From: Henriciella sp.
Lineage (GTDB): Bacteria; Pseudomonadota; Alphaproteobacteria; Caulobacterales; Hyphomonadaceae
Reading direction: 5' to 3'
Length of the DNA: 64,000 nucleotides
Assembly: GCA_013214545.1 (NCBI GenBank)
Contig: JABSQB010000010.1
Coordinates: 1-64,000 of the forward strand
The notes under the pieces are model-generated. The model was not told where the DNA came from. It was given only the letters and a program-made list of their open reading frames with translations, and made no database searches. The position numbers and the translations under genes are program-made. Numbering within the stretch: the first letter of the stretch is position 1; each line of letters begins with the position of its first letter. This document shows positions 53,272 to 64,000 of this stretch, piece after piece.

Positions 53272-54086
53272 GCGTCTAGCCCTAATACGCGAACGAAGCT
53301 TGGGGCAAACACAAATGCCAGCGCGGAAACGACGCAAACCAATCCGAGACCATCGACTCGGTCCAGCAACCCACCATGGCCAGGCACAAATCCGCTCGAA
53401 TCCTTGATGCCATAGCGTCGTTTCGTGGAGCTTTCGAACATGTCGCCAAACTGCGCCACGATCGAGATCAATGCCCCCAGCGCAATCCAAGCGATTTGGT
53501 TCCCGCCCGTTATATTCGCCGCCAGGATACCGCAGGCCGCGCTGAATACGACGGCGCCAATTGCGCCGCTCCAGGTCTTGGACGGAGAGTCAGAATGCAA
53601 TAGCGGACCGCGCAAGAGCCGTCCGGTGAAGTAGGCAGCGGAGTCTGAGCCCCAGACAATTCCCATGAAGATAAGTGCCGCAGTCGCGCCGTCCCACGAC
53701 CCCTCCCGCAAGTAAAACAAGGCGAGCGGCATGCCCGCGACGTAGAGCAGACCAAAACTTTCCGCCCCGCGCCGGGAAGACACCGGGTGCGTAATACTCG
53801 CGACCAACATGGCGCCGATCAAAGCCCAAAGCGCCCAGAGATGCTCGCCCATGGCCACAGGAATGAATGGCAGGATCGCCAGCGCGACGAAGGGTTTCAT
53901 CGAAGGTGATGCCGTCATCCGCACCCATTCGTAGGCCATTAACGCGGCGAATATGGCGCAAGCGACTGCCAGCAGAGCGCCACCCGTCCAAACCACAAAC
54001 AAGCCAAATGGGATTAAAATAGCGGCTGAGATTAGTCGCAGACCAAGATCGCCGAGTTGGCCGTCATGTTGCTTCTGGCGGCTCAT
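53268..54086 (-). CDS. cdsA: Phosphatidate cytidylyltransferase
   Basis: 272 aa; SPSKTWSGAIGAVVFSAACG; SSTKRRYGIKDSSGFVPGHGGLLDRVDGL. Confidence 0.95.
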   Translation of the reverse strand: MSRQKQHDGQLGDLGLRLISAAILIPFGLFVVWTGGALLAVACAIFAALMAYEWVRMTASPSMKPFVALAILPFIPVAMGEHLWALWALIGAMLVASITHPVSSRRGAESFGLLYVAGMPLALFYLREGSWDGATAALIFMGIVWGSDSAAYFTGRLLRGPLLHSDSPSKTWSGAIGAVVFSAACGILAANITGGNQIAWIALGALISIVAQFGDMFESSTKRRYGIKDSSGFVPGHGGLLDRVDGLGLVCVVSALAFVFAPSFVRVLGLDA

Positions 54087-54088
54087 GA

Positions 54089-54853
54089 TCAGGCTGTCCC
54101 GGAAGCCAATCCGCCAAACCGACGCTCGCGTTTCTGAAACGTCTCGATTGCTTCAACCAGGTGCTCTTTACCGAAATCTGGCCACAGCACATCCATGAAG
54201 ACAAGCTCTGCATAAGCGGCCTGCCAAATAAGAAAATTGCTAAGCCGGTACTCACCGCTGGTGCGAATAACGATATCCGGATCCGGCACATCTGCTGTAT
54301 CAAGAAAGCCCTGAAACGCCTCTTCGCTCAGCTCAGCGGTATCGAGAGAGCCATCCGACAAGGCCGCGGCGGCGGCTTGCACAGCCCTGACGATTTCTTC
54401 TCTTCCGCCATAATTGAATGCGATGCAGAGATTGAATTCGGAGTTTTCCCGCGTACGCGCCTCGGCCCGATCAACCAGTTCACGAATATCATCCGGCAAG
54501 CCCTTGCGCGTCCCCAGGATACGGACACGAACGCCTTCATTCGCCAAGCGATCCAGATCGCGCTTCACATAGGCTTTTAGCAAACCAAACAGCGCGTTCA
54601 CCTCGGAAACGGGACGGCGCCAATTCTCGGTTGAAAACGAGTAAACAGTGAGATTTTTGAGCCCAACTTCTTGCGCCGCCTCTACGGTCCGGCGCAGGGC
54701 TTCCACACCGCGCTCATGACCAACCGCACGAGGCAGGTTTCGCGCCTTTGCCCAGCGACCATTCCCATCCATGATAATGGCAATGTGCTCAGGAAAACTG
54801 CCGGTTGGAGGCCCACCCTCCCCGGTCTGGGCAGCTGATGGGGCGGAGGTCAA
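54089..54853 (-). CDS. uppS: Undecaprenyl diphosphate synthase
   Basis: 254 aa; [61 protein letters not shown]. Confidence 0.96.
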   Translation of the reverse strand: MTSAPSAAQTGEGGPPTGSFPEHIAIIMDGNGRWAKARNLPRAVGHERGVEALRRTVEAAQEVGLKNLTVYSFSTENWRRPVSEVNALFGLLKAYVKRDLDRLANEGVRVRILGTRKGLPDDIRELVDRAEARTRENSEFNLCIAFNYGGREEIVRAVQAAAAALSDGSLDTAELSEEAFQGFLDTADVPDPDIVIRTSGEYRLSNFLIWQAAYAELVFMDVLWPDFGKEHLVEAIETFQKRERRFGGLASGTA

Positions 54854-55404
54854 ACCTGCATAATCTCCGCTTCTTTATTCTTCAGTGCATCGTCGACTTT
54901 GCTGACAAAACTGTCGGTCAGTTTTTGAACTTCGTCAGACAGCGAGCGATGTTCGTCTTCGCTGATATCGCCGTCTTTTTCCATTTTCTTCAGCCCGTCC
55001 ATGCCGTCGCGGCGAACATTGCGAACCGCAACTCGCGCCGCCTCCGCATACTTGCCAGCCACTTTAGTGAGCTCGACCCGGCGCTCTTCGTTGAGCGGAG
55101 GAATCGGAATGCGCAGCGTCTGTCCATCAACCACCGGGTTGAGGCCCAAGCCCGACTCGCGGATGGCTTTGTCAGCGGCTCCCACGAGGCCCTTGTCCCA
55201 TATGTTCACGCCGATCATTCGCGCATCCATAACGGAGACGGAGCCGACCTGATTAAGCGGCATCAACGATCCATACGCTGAAACCTGCACGCTATCGAGC
55301 AAGTTCACTGAGGCGCGGCCGGTGCGCAGACCCTGCAATTCGGTCTGCAGAGAACTTATCGCGCCGTCCATACGACGCTCTAGGTCTTTTTTATCGTAGT
55401 TCAT
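54850..55404 (-). CDS. frr: Ribosome recycling factor
   Basis: 184 aa; [56 protein letters not shown]. Confidence 0.96.
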   Translation of the reverse strand: MNYDKKDLERRMDGAISSLQTELQGLRTGRASVNLLDSVQVSAYGSLMPLNQVGSVSVMDARMIGVNIWDKGLVGAADKAIRESGLGLNPVVDGQTLRIPIPPLNEERRVELTKVAGKYAEAARVAVRNVRRDGMDGLKKMEKDGDISEDEHRSLSDEVQKLTDSFVSKVDDALKNKEAEIMQV

Positions 55405-55414
55405 TTTCTTTCCC

Positions 55415-56155
55415 TCACGAACCGGAGATGAGTGTGCTAGGGCCTTGTCCTGTCAGGACATCCTGCAAAGCCCCTTTATGATGCAGGGAGAAAACCACAA
55501 TCGGTATGTTTGTGTCACGCATAAGGCTGACCGCCGACGCGTCCATGACTTTCAGATCGCGCGCCAGCACATCCTGATAGGTCAGTCTGTCATAGCGCTC
55601 TGCATTCAGATCGGTCTTCGGATCAGCTGAATACACGCCATCAACTTGTGTGCCTTTCATCATCGCTTCGCAATGCATTTCCGCGGCGCGCAAAGCGGCG
55701 CCCGTATCGGTGGTAAAATAAGGATTGCCTGTACCCGCGGCGAAAATCACCACGCGGCCTTTTTCCATATGGCGAATGGCGCGCCGGCGAATGAATGGCT
55801 CGCAGATTTCGTCCATGCGAATACCGGACTGCACGCGGGTCTGTACACCGATCGACTCTAGCGCACTTTGCATGGCGAGCGCATTCATGATCGTCGCCAG
55901 CATGCCCATGGAGTCCGCTTGCGAGCGCTCCATGCCCTGGGCCGCGCCTTTCATACCCCTGAAGATATTACCGCCGCCAATAACCAGGCAGATCTCAACC
56001 CCGAGTTCGCGAGCGGCGGCGATTTCTTCGGCGAACCCGAGGCACGTCGGCATATGAATGCCGTAATCGGTGGGGCCCATCAGGGCTTCACCGGAGATCT
56101 TCAAAAGGACGCGCTTAAACCGCAGTTCACTTGAGGGTTCTGATTCACCTGACAT
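55415..56155 (-). CDS. pyrH: UMP kinase
   Basis: Start [27 protein letters not shown] at 56155; [31 protein letters not shown]. Confidence 0.96.
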   Translation of the reverse strand: MSGESEPSSELRFKRVLLKISGEALMGPTDYGIHMPTCLGFAEEIAAARELGVEICLVIGGGNIFRGMKGAAQGMERSQADSMGMLATIMNALAMQSALESIGVQTRVQSGIRMDEICEPFIRRRAIRHMEKGRVVIFAAGTGNPYFTTDTGAALRAAEMHCEAMMKGTQVDGVYSADPKTDLNAERYDRLTYQDVLARDLKVMDASAVSLMRDTNIPIVVFSLHHKGALQDVLTGQGPSTLISGS

Positions 56156-56191
56156 TACGCGTCTCCAATATCCCAAGAGGGCATAAAAGAT

Positions 56192-56220
56192 TCCCGGCCA
56201 CCTGTCATCGGTGGCCGGGA
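56192..56220 (-). terminator. Terminator/attenuator hairpin between tsf and pyrH
   Basis: Perfect 11-bp stem TCCCGGCCACC...GGTGGCCGGGA; minus strand continues ATCTTTTATG. Confidence 0.6.
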
Positions 56221-56247
56221 CCCAAAAGCACTTATTTTTTTAAGGCC

Positions 56248-57147
56248 TTAAGCCTTGGTCATGGAGGCAACTTCGTCAGCGAAATTGTCTTCCACTTTTT
56301 CGATGCCGTCACCAAGCTTGAACATAACAAAGCCAGCCAGCTCTGCGCCGCTATCAGAAATGAACTGACCAACGGTCTGATCTGGATTCATAACGAATTG
56401 CTGCTCAACAAGGACGACTTCTTTATAGAACTTCTTGATCCGGCCTTCGATCATCTTTTCGATGACATTGGCGGGCTTGCCGCTTTGCTCAGCTTGCTCA
56501 GTCAGAATCTGCTTCTCACGAGCAACCAGCTCTTGGTCGAGATCAGCAACAGTGGCGGAGGCTGGCGAGGTCGCGGCGACGTGCATCGCAACCTTCTTGC
56601 CCGCCTCGGCGAGGTCACCAGAGCCGTTGAGACCAACAAGCACGCCGATTTTGCCCATGCCGGGGGCTTCCGCGCTATGTATGTAGGCAGCTACAGAGTC
56701 GGCTTTGACCTGAGCCGCGCGGCGCAGGGTCATGTTCTCGCCGATCGTGCCGACGAGGCGCTTGATCATGTCCTCGACCGAACCGTCACCATCTGGGGCA
56801 CCGGCAGCAGCCAGCGCCTCTGTCGTGCCTTCCGTTGTGAGCGCGATACCAGCAATGTCACTGAGCGCCTTCTGGAAGGTTTCGTTACGCGCCACAAAAT
56901 CGGTCTCAGCGTTGAGCTCGACCACAGAACCGGTCTTGCCATCGTCTGAAACAACTGCTGCGACGAGGCCGTCAGCCGCGGTGCGGCCAGACTTTTTCGC
57001 GGCCTTGGACAGGCCTTTCGCGCGCAGCCAATCGATTGCGGCTTCGACGTCACCGTCATTCTCGACGAGCGCCTTTTTTGCATCCATCATACCTGCGCCA
57101 GTCTTGTCACGCAGATCCTTGACGAGGGCAGCAGTGATTTGAGCCAT
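56248..57147 (-). CDS. tsf: Elongation factor Ts
   Basis: Start [33 protein letters not shown] at 57147. Confidence 0.97.
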   Translation of the reverse strand: MAQITAALVKDLRDKTGAGMMDAKKALVENDGDVEAAIDWLRAKGLSKAAKKSGRTAADGLVAAVVSDDGKTGSVVELNAETDFVARNETFQKALSDIAGIALTTEGTTEALAAAGAPDGDGSVEDMIKRLVGTIGENMTLRRAAQVKADSVAAYIHSAEAPGMGKIGVLVGLNGSGDLAEAGKKVAMHVAATSPASATVADLDQELVAREKQILTEQAEQSGKPANVIEKMIEGRIKKFYKEVVLVEQQFVMNPDQTVGQFISDSGAELAGFVMFKLGDGIEKVEDNFADEVASMTKA

Positions 57148-57180
57148 CCTGGTCTTCCTTCTGTTCAAACCTGTGTTTGT

Positions 57181-58005
57181 TTAAGCTTCAGTCTTGTCTT
57201 CTGACGCTTCCTCGGTCGCAGCTTCTTCTTCGGCTGCGTCGGCTGCGGCTAGATCCGCTTCGACCAGGGCTTCGACATCTTCCGCCTCGCCAAGGTCAAT
57301 CCCAAGTCCCGCAGAAGACTCTGCGAGGCCGTCGAGCACTGCGTCTGCAACTAGGTTGCAGTAGAGCGAAATTGCGCGCGCCGCATCATCATTGCCCGGA
57401 AATGGGAAATCAGCATCATCGGGATCGCAATTGGTGTCGACAACGGCGACAACCGGGATGCCCAGCTTACGGGCTTCCTTGATCGCAATCGCTTCCTTAT
57501 TTGTGTCGACCACGAAGATCAGGTCTGGCAGGCCGCCCATATTGGCGATACCGCCCAGTGCTTTGTCCAGCTTTTCGCGATCACGCTCCAAGTTGAGGAG
57601 CTCTTTCTTGGTCAGACCTGATGTCTCTTTGTCGCCAAGGACTTCTTCCAGCTCACGCAGGCGCTTGATCGAGTTCGAAACCGTCGACCAGTTGGTCAGT
57701 GTGCCGCCGAGCCAGCGGTGGTTCATGTAATACTGAGCGCAACGCTGCGCTGCTTCAGCGACCGGCTGGGACGCCTGGCGCTTGGTGCCGACGAACAGAA
57801 CGCGGCCGCCTTTGGCAACCGTGTCACGCACTTTGACCAGCGCTTGGTGAAGCAGCGGGACAGTCGCCGATAGATCCATAATGTGAATGCCAGAACGCGC
57901 GCCATAGATGAATTGCTTCATCTTGGGGTTCCAGCGATGTGTTTGGTGACCGAAGTGAACGCCAGATTGCAGCAGTTCACGCATTGTGAATTCAGGCAAT
58001 GCCAT
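57181..58005 (-). CDS. rpsB: 30S ribosomal protein S2
   Basis: Start [29 protein letters not shown] at 58005; acidic C-terminal extension. Confidence 0.97.
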   Translation of the reverse strand: MALPEFTMRELLQSGVHFGHQTHRWNPKMKQFIYGARSGIHIMDLSATVPLLHQALVKVRDTVAKGGRVLFVGTKRQASQPVAEAAQRCAQYYMNHRWLGGTLTNWSTVSNSIKRLRELEEVLGDKETSGLTKKELLNLERDREKLDKALGGIANMGGLPDLIFVVDTNKEAIAIKEARKLGIPVVAVVDTNCDPDDADFPFPGNDDAARAISLYCNLVADAVLDGLAESSAGLGIDLGEAEDVEALVEADLAAADAAEEEAATEEASEDKTEA

Positions 58006-58104
58006 CTTAGTTTTCCTTATCCGGTTGACCGGCATGATCCCTATCGAGCCTCACTTGAGGACCGACACCGGAAGGACCACGCATCGGGGGTTATGGCGCG
58101 GGTC

Positions 58105-58132
58105 TATACATGAATTGGCGGCGGGCGCAACC
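58105..58132 (-). promoter_or_regulatory. Candidate sigma70 promoter for rpsB-tsf
   Basis: Minus strand TTGCGC (58132-58127), 16-nt spacer, TATAGA (58110-58105), upstream of rpsB and just past the dnaE stop. Confidence 0.4.
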
Positions 58133-58154
58133 GTACAGTTCAGATTGCAACCAA

Positions 58155-61100
58155 TCAGGCCGCTTCGTGGTCGACGCGGGCGACACCCGGCGCGGTTTTC
58201 AGCGCCCGCAAGGCTTCAATCCCAGTCGGGTAAGTATCAGGCAATCGAAGTGTCACGACACGACCATCGTCGATCGGCATCCGGACAAAGATTTCGCCGC
58301 GATCCTGCCCGGACGCGCCCTTCAGACGCGCAGCGATGGCTGCAAGGCCCGTCACGTCCGCACCCTTCTCCATCTTCACTGAAAGCGCCGGCGCTTTCTT
58401 GGCGATCCGGGCCTGTTCGATCGGCTGGACTCTACGGGCGGACAGACGGATTTCGTCGTCGCGGCGGCGCACTTCGGTGAGGATCACAACCGCCGCGCCA
58501 GGCTCCAGCTGCTCGCGCACATCGGAGAGCAGTTCCGGCATCACCATCAGCTCCACTTCGCCGGTGGGGTCAGACAGGGTGAGGAAGGCGAACTTGCCAC
58601 CATTTCGCGCCGGCTTTTCAACCCGGCGGCGGACCACGCCGATCAGCTCCATTGGTCTGCCATCGACGGCCGATTCCTCGATATTCATCGCATAGGTGAT
58701 CCGACCGTCTTCGAGACTGTCGAGAATATCGTCCAGCGGATGGCCGGAGAAGTAAAAGCCGATGGCGGCAAACTCCTGATCCAGCTTTTCCTGCATGTTC
58801 CAGGCGGCCGCTTTGGGCAGATCTGTCCGCATGGCTGGTTCCGCGTCGCCGAACAGACCGCCCTGCCCGCCCGCGCGATCTTCCGCTGAAGCAGCGCAGG
58901 CCGAGGCCAGCATCGGCGCTGATTTCAGCGCCCGCGCCCGGTTTGGCTCGAGCTGATCGAACGCGCCAGCTTTTGAGAGCTGCTCGAAACACTTCTTGTT
59001 GATGTCTTTCGGGTCCACCCGCTCAGCGAGGTCATGGAGGCACTTGTAGTCGCCGCCCGTTTCGCGCTGCAGAACGAGGTTCTTCATCGCTTCTGGTCCA
59101 ACACCTTTCAGCGCGCCGAGGGCATAGACAATCGAGCCATCCCGGACATCGAAGTCGGCGGTCGATTCATTCACGTTCGGCGCAACCACCGGGATCTTCA
59201 GACGCCGGGCCTCCTGGAAGAACGCGGCGAGCTTGTCCGTATTATGCAGATCAAGGCTCATTGAGGCCGCGAGGAATGCCACTGGGAAATGGCGCTTCAG
59301 ATAGGCGGTATGATACCCAATCAGGGCGTAAGCGGCAGCATGAGATTTGTTGAACCCGTAGCCGGCGAACTTCTCCATCGTATCGAAGATGTCATTCGCG
59401 AGCGGCGCTTCGATCTGTTTCAGCTCTTTCGCCCCTTTCAGGAAGCGCTCTCGCTGAGCGACCATTTCTTCGAGCTTTTTCTTACCCATGGCGCGGCGCA
59501 ACAGGTCCGCTTCGCCAAGCGAATAGCCAGCAATTTCCTGCGCCATCCGCATAACCTGTTCCTGATACACAGGCACACCGTAGGTTGCCTGCAAGATCGG
59601 CTCGAGGTCAGGATGCTGATACTTGATCGTGTTGGGGTCTTCCTTACCCGCGACATAAACAGGGATGTTGTCCATCGGGCCCGGACGATAGAGCGAGATA
59701 ATCGCGATCACGTCTTCCAGATTGCCCGGTCGAACTTTGCGCAGCGTGTCGCGCATGCCCTGGCCTTCCAGCTGGAACACACCGAGCGTCTCACCAGAGG
59801 CCATCAGCTCGTACGTCGCCGCGTCGTCCAGACTATGCCATTCAGGCCCGACATCCTGGCCATCGCGGCGAATGAATTTCAGGGCCCGGTCAATCACGGT
59901 CAGCGTTTTCAGGCCAAGAAAGTCGAACTTCACCAGACCCGCAGATTCAGCCCATTTCATATTGAACTGGGTCGCAGGTAGATCGGCGCGCGGATCGTTA
60001 TAGAGCGGCACCAGCTCGGTCAGCGGCCGGTCACCGATGACGACACCCGCAGCATGCGTTCCGGCATTTCGGTACATGCCTTCCAGCGCCAGTGCCGTAT
60101 CCAGCAGTTCGCCTACGCGGGGATCGCGGCTGATCTCCTCGTCAAACTTCGGTTCGTCGTCGATCGCTTCGGAAAGCTTAGGAGGCTTGGCCGGGTTGAA
60201 CGGGATCAGCTTAGCGAGACGGTCGACCTGGCCGTAGGGCATCTGCATGACGCGGCCAACATCGCGGACCACAGCCTTGGCCTGCAATGTGCCGAAGGTG
60301 ATGATCATGGCGACCGATTCCGCCCCGTACTTGTCGCGCACATAGCGGATCACTTCGCCGCGGCGTTCCTGACAGAAGTCAATATCGAAGTCGGGCATCG
60401 AGACCCGCTCCGGGTTCAGGAAGCGTTCGAACAGCAGATCAAAGCGCAGCGGATCGAGGTCGGTAATGGTCAGCACCCAGGCGACCAGCGAGCCCGCACC
60501 AGACCCCCGTCCTGGTCCGACCGGAATGCCCTGTTCCTTGGACCATTTGATAAAATCGGCAACGATCAGGAAGTAGCCGGGAAAGCCCATGCCTTCGATA
60601 ATGCCCAGCTCATAGTCCAGCCGCTCGAAATAGGTCTCGCGCGGCGCATAGAGTTGCGGCGCTTCGGCAAGGCGGGCCTCCAGACCTTGCCTGGCTTGCA
60701 GTTTCAGCTCGTCGATCTCAGACCGCGATCCATCGCCAAAGTTCGGCAAGATCGGGTTTCGTTTGACCGATCGGATCCCGCAGCGCCGGGCGATTTCGGC
60801 TGTCGTGTCGATCGCCTCCGGTAGATCAGCAAACAGCTCACGCATCTCGGCGTCGGTTTTGAGATATTGCTGCGCCTCAACCTGCGGTCGGTCTTCCTGT
60901 CCGAGATAGGCACCATTAGCGATGCACATCATGGCATCATGCGCGCCCGCGTCGTCGGACTTCATGAAGCGGGCGTCCTGGGTGGCGACGATGGGCAGGT
61001 TCAGGTCATAAGCAAGCGCCAGGAGGCCTGGTTCTGTCTGCATTTCTTCGGCTGATCCGTGACGCGTGATCTCGACATAGCAACGCCCGGGGAATTGATC

Positions 61101-61595
61101 GGCGAGGGTCTGGAGCGCGCGCTTGGCATCCTCCGTTTTGCCACGCAGAAGATGGCGCGCGACCTCGCCTTGAGCGCCGCCGGTCAGAACGATAAGGCCG
61201 TCCGTCTTCTCTTCCAGATAGCGTCTATGAATGCGCGGCACGCCATCTTCTGCATCCAGGTAAGCGTAGGATGAAAGCGCCATAAGGCGTTGATATCCAA
61301 CCTCATTCTGCGCGTAGAGCGACAGCCGGGTTATCGTCTCCTGGTGCGCGCCATCGGTGACATCGAAACAGACAGCCATGATCGGCTGCACCCCAGCGCC
61401 CGCCAGGCTTTCGGACAGTTCCAGCGCGCCGAACATATTGTTTCGGTCAGCAACAGCGACCGCGGGCATCCCTTGATCTACGCACCATTTGGTCAGGCCC
61501 TTGGTGCCTATCATGCTCTCCAACAGCGAGAAGGAGGTGCGCACGGCGAGATGGATGAAAGGCGTCTGTCCCACGAATGCTCCCTTTGCGTTCAA
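58155..61595 (-). CDS. dnaE: DNA polymerase III subunit alpha
   Basis: 1146 aa; PHP domain HLAVRTSFSLLESMIG; GPGRGSGAGSLVAW; DFDIDFCQERRGEVIRYV. Confidence 0.98.
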   Translation of the reverse strand: MNAKGAFVGQTPFIHLAVRTSFSLLESMIGTKGLTKWCVDQGMPAVAVADRNNMFGALELSESLAGAGVQPIMAVCFDVTDGAHQETITRLSLYAQNEVGYQRLMALSSYAYLDAEDGVPRIHRRYLEEKTDGLIVLTGGAQGEVARHLLRGKTEDAKRALQTLADQFPGRCYVEITRHGSAEEMQTEPGLLALAYDLNLPIVATQDARFMKSDDAGAHDAMMCIANGAYLGQEDRPQVEAQQYLKTDAEMRELFADLPEAIDTTAEIARRCGIRSVKRNPILPNFGDGSRSEIDELKLQARQGLEARLAEAPQLYAPRETYFERLDYELGIIEGMGFPGYFLIVADFIKWSKEQGIPVGPGRGSGAGSLVAWVLTITDLDPLRFDLLFERFLNPERVSMPDFDIDFCQERRGEVIRYVRDKYGAESVAMIITFGTLQAKAVVRDVGRVMQMPYGQVDRLAKLIPFNPAKPPKLSEAIDDEPKFDEEISRDPRVGELLDTALALEGMYRNAGTHAAGVVIGDRPLTELVPLYNDPRADLPATQFNMKWAESAGLVKFDFLGLKTLTVIDRALKFIRRDGQDVGPEWHSLDDAATYELMASGETLGVFQLEGQGMRDTLRKVRPGNLEDVIAIISLYRPGPMDNIPVYVAGKEDPNTIKYQHPDLEPILQATYGVPVYQEQVMRMAQEIAGYSLGEADLLRRAMGKKKLEEMVAQRERFLKGAKELKQIEAPLANDIFDTMEKFAGYGFNKSHAAAYALIGYHTAYLKRHFPVAFLAASMSLDLHNTDKLAAFFQEARRLKIPVVAPNVNESTADFDVRDGSIVYALGALKGVGPEAMKNLVLQRETGGDYKCLHDLAERVDPKDINKKCFEQLSKAGAFDQLEPNRARALKSAPMLASACAASAEDRAGGQGGLFGDAEPAMRTDLPKAAAWNMQEKLDQEFAAIGFYFSGHPLDDILDSLEDGRITYAMNIEESAVDGRPMELIGVVRRRVEKPARNGGKFAFLTLSDPTGEVELMVMPELLSDVREQLEPGAAVVILTEVRRRDDEIRLSARRVQPIEQARIAKKAPALSVKMEKGADVTGLAAIAARLKGASGQDRGEIFVRMPIDDGRVVTLRLPDTYPTGIEALRALKTAPGVARVDHEAA

Positions 61596-61767
61596 GCCCT
61601 ATAAAAGCGTGTCAGAACCCACGACAGTGACGCGATTCTTCGCTGCTGAAACACGTGCGACACACGACCCACACACGCCTCACTCGCGACTCAGAAGTGG
61701 CTCGCACGCGACCCCGCGCATGACTGTTTTTTATGTATCAGCTTTTCGATAAGAACAAAAGGCGAAC

Positions 61768-62451
61768 TCAGGTGAAATCTGTGAGTTTTCCATCTTTGAG
61801 TGTGAGCACGCGGTCCATGTGCTCCGTCAACGCCATATTGTGGGTTGCGACCAGCACGGCAGCGCCTTCGCTGCGCGCCATCCGGATCAGGCTCTGGAAG
61901 ACCCGCTCCGTCGTCGCCGGATCAAGATTGCCTGTCGGCTCATCAGCGATCACCAGCCGCGGATCATTGACCAGCGCCCGGGCAATCGCGACTCGTTGCT
62001 GCTCCCCGCCGGACATCTGGCCAGGCTGGTGCTTGGTTCGATCTGAGAGCCCCATTTCAGCCAGCAGCGCATCCGCCTTTTCGCGTGCCTGGCGGCGTTT
62101 CATTCCGCCGACCATTAATGGCATGGCGACATTATCGCGGGCATTGAACTCGGGCAGCAAGTGGTGGAACTGATAGACGAAACCGAGCTTTTCGCGGCGC
62201 AGGCGCGTGCGGCCGGAATCGCCCAGCGCGACGCAGTCCTCACCTTCCAGAAAGACTTGTCCGCCTTCCGGCTTTTCAAGCAGGCCGGCCGTATGAAGCA
62301 GGGTCGACTTACCGGAGCCGGACGGCCCGACAAGGCCAACCAATTCACCCGGATTGAGGGTAAGATTAGCCCCGTTCAGGACGCTCAGTATCCCAGCTTC
62401 CGACTTGTACTGCCGGACAATATCGCGGAGTTCGAGAACCGCTGTCATCAC
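61768..62451 (-). CDS. lolD: Lipoprotein-releasing system ATP-binding protein
   Basis: 227 aa; [55 protein letters not shown]. Confidence 0.94.
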   Translation of the reverse strand: MMTAVLELRDIVRQYKSEAGILSVLNGANLTLNPGELVGLVGPSGSGKSTLLHTAGLLEKPEGGQVFLEGEDCVALGDSGRTRLRREKLGFVYQFHHLLPEFNARDNVAMPLMVGGMKRRQAREKADALLAEMGLSDRTKHQPGQMSGGEQQRVAIARALVNDPRLVIADEPTGNLDPATTERVFQSLIRMARSEGAAVLVATHNMALTEHMDRVLTLKDGKLTDFT

Positions 62452-63719
62452 TCAAACCTCAGCGCTTCAACCGGGTCGAGACGGGCCGCCGCCCAAGCTG
62501 GCCAAATTGTCACCAGCATTGACATGCCCATGGCCCAGAGCGTGACCAACGTGACCTCGGTCCAGTCCAGCACAGCCGGTAGGCCATCAAGGCCATAGAC
62601 GGTTGGCGGAAAAAGCTCGCGGCCAATCAACGCGCCTACACCATCAATCACGACATTGATGTTCATCACGATAGCCACGCCAAGTGCTGCCCCGATTAAC
62701 GCGCCCGTCAAACCCAGCAGCGCACCGATCATCAGGAAGACCCGCATAACAGAGCCGCGCGACGTACCGACCGTGCGCAGGATCGCAATGTCGCTCGTCT
62801 TGTTCTTCACCAGCATCACAACACCGGTAATGATATTCAGAGAAGTGATCATGATCAGGATCAGCATGATGATCATCATCATCGAACGTTCAGTGTTAAG
62901 CGCGCTGAAATAGGCCTCACGCTGCACTTTCCAGCTTTGGGTTGGGAAGCGATAATTGAGCGCTTCTTGCACCGCTGCTTCGGCGCGCTCCGTGACCATC
63001 GGATCGGGCAAACGCAGGTCGATCTTGTCATAGACATCCTTGCGTCCGAAAAAGAGCTGCGCCTGTTCGATCGGCATGAGAATGTAGAGCTGATCAAGTT
63101 CGACGCTGCCCGTTTGAAAAAAGTTTCCGACCGTATAGGTCTTGCGCCGCGGCGTGACCCCAAACGGGCCTTTAATCCCCTCTGGAGTGATCAGGGTCAC
63201 CTTGTCGCCCGGATAAAGGCCAAGCTCAGCTCCGAGAAACCGGCCGACCATAATCACATCGCCGCCATTGCGGCCCTCGCCAAAGCCGAAGGCTTGCGCT
63301 GCCGCCGCACCGCCATCGAGGAAAGGAAGATTGTCGAGATCGTCGGTGCGCACACCACGAACGATCGCGCCGCTCTGGCGTCGATCTGTCGTCGCGAGGA
63401 CCTGTTGTTCGATGATCGGCATCGCCTGTTCGACTTCAGGCAAAGCTTCGATTTTCAGCGCGAGATCGTCGACACTTGTGGCAGGTTCGTCCTGCGTGAA
63501 AACAAAGACATGCCCCTGCCCGCCCAGCATCGCATCAAGCAATGTGGCGCGAAAGCCGCTCATCACCGACATCACGACGATCAAAGCCATGACGGCCAGA
63601 AGGATTCCGATAAAGGATACGATGGACACAACAGACACACCGCCATTCGCCCGGGTCGCCCGCAAATAACGCCAGGCCAGCGTGCGTTCGACTTGTCCGA
63701 AAGGCGTGGCTCTGCTCAT
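62448..63719 (-). CDS. lolC: Lipoprotein-releasing ABC transporter permease LolC/LolE
   Basis: 423 aa; MacB-like periplasmic domain and three C-terminal TM segments; 4-nt overlap with lolD. Confidence 0.92.
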   Translation of the reverse strand: MSRATPFGQVERTLAWRYLRATRANGGVSVVSIVSFIGILLAVMALIVVMSVMSGFRATLLDAMLGGQGHVFVFTQDEPATSVDDLALKIEALPEVEQAMPIIEQQVLATTDRRQSGAIVRGVRTDDLDNLPFLDGGAAAAQAFGFGEGRNGGDVIMVGRFLGAELGLYPGDKVTLITPEGIKGPFGVTPRRKTYTVGNFFQTGSVELDQLYILMPIEQAQLFFGRKDVYDKIDLRLPDPMVTERAEAAVQEALNYRFPTQSWKVQREAYFSALNTERSMMMIIMLILIMITSLNIITGVVMLVKNKTSDIAILRTVGTSRGSVMRVFLMIGALLGLTGALIGAALGVAIVMNINVVIDGVGALIGRELFPPTVYGLDGLPAVLDWTEVTLVTLWAMGMSMLVTIWPAWAAARLDPVEALRFE

Positions 63720-63767
63720 GCTTGGATCGCTAGTTGGTGAATGTGGAGAAATCGTGGAGCACTGGCA

Positions 63768-64000
63768 TCACGTGCTCATCACCTTGTTAATCGCCGATTC
63801 CAGCGACAGGTCTTCCTTCTCGCCGCTCGCCCGGCGTTTCAGCTCGACGGTGCCAGATTTTACACCGCGCGGCCCGACTGTGATCTGCCACGGCAAACCA
63901 ATCAGCTCCATGCGCGCGAATTTCGGTCCGGCGCGGTTTGCGCTTTCATCATAGAGCGGGTCTTTGCCAGCCTCGACCAGTTTGGCATAGGCCTCGTCTG
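63768..64000 (-). CDS. proS: Prolyl-tRNA synthetase, C-terminal part (truncated by window edge)
   Basis: Reverse-strand reading DEAYAKLVEAGKDPLYDESANRAGPKFARMELIGLPWQITVGPRGVKSGTVELKRRASGEKEDLSLESAINKVMST*. Confidence 0.9.
   Translation of the reverse strand, partial: DEAYAKLVEAGKDPLYDESANRAGPKFARMELIGLPWQITVGPRGVKSGTVELKRRASGEKEDLSLESAINKVMST

Noticed and set aside
56131-56949. 272-aa plus-strand ORF opposite tsf
   Set aside because: Antisense to tsf, no domain motif.

Overview
The window is a gene-dense, mostly housekeeping segment of an alphaproteobacterial chromosome. The synteny suggests a Caulobacterales/Maricaulales (Hyphomonadaceae-like) lineage, but that is inferred. I see no rRNA, tRNA, CRISPR array, IS element or prophage. 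From left to right it contains: a partial SDR, an MscS channel and PdeM; a P450; a Tat-signal PLP enzyme plus an aldonolactone-oxidase-type flavoenzyme, divergent from a TetR regulator; a DUF2891-like lipoprotein, an Nramp-like transporter and pxpABC; a pyruvate dehydrogenase operon with a VOC gene inside it; ftsB and eno; a partial, rearranged Tad pilus locus (cpaC, cpaE, cpaF, tadB, tadC, with cpaB inverted); rpmF, pyrG, secG and tpiA; ppiD and trpEG; two minus-strand genes; trpDC, a GNAT gene and lexA; comEC, gltX and gltA; the lpxD/A/I/B, skp, bamA, rseP, dxr, cdsA, uppS, frr, pyrH, tsf, rpsB block; dnaE, lolD, lolC/E; and a partial proS. I found no clear new defence or mobile system. The best leads are (1) an Nramp homolog without the canonical metal-binding motifs, coupled to pxpABC and a DUF2891-like gene; (2) a terminator-like hairpin that abuts the ftsB start codon and buries its only Shine-Dalgarno-like sequence; (3) a Tat-exported PLP enzyme/flavoenzyme pair with a TetR operator candidate; and (4) breaks in conserved synteny (Tad block between pyrG and eno, GNAT between trpC and lexA, no fabZ between lpxD and lpxA). 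Nothing was searched or computed; family names come from reading the sequences.
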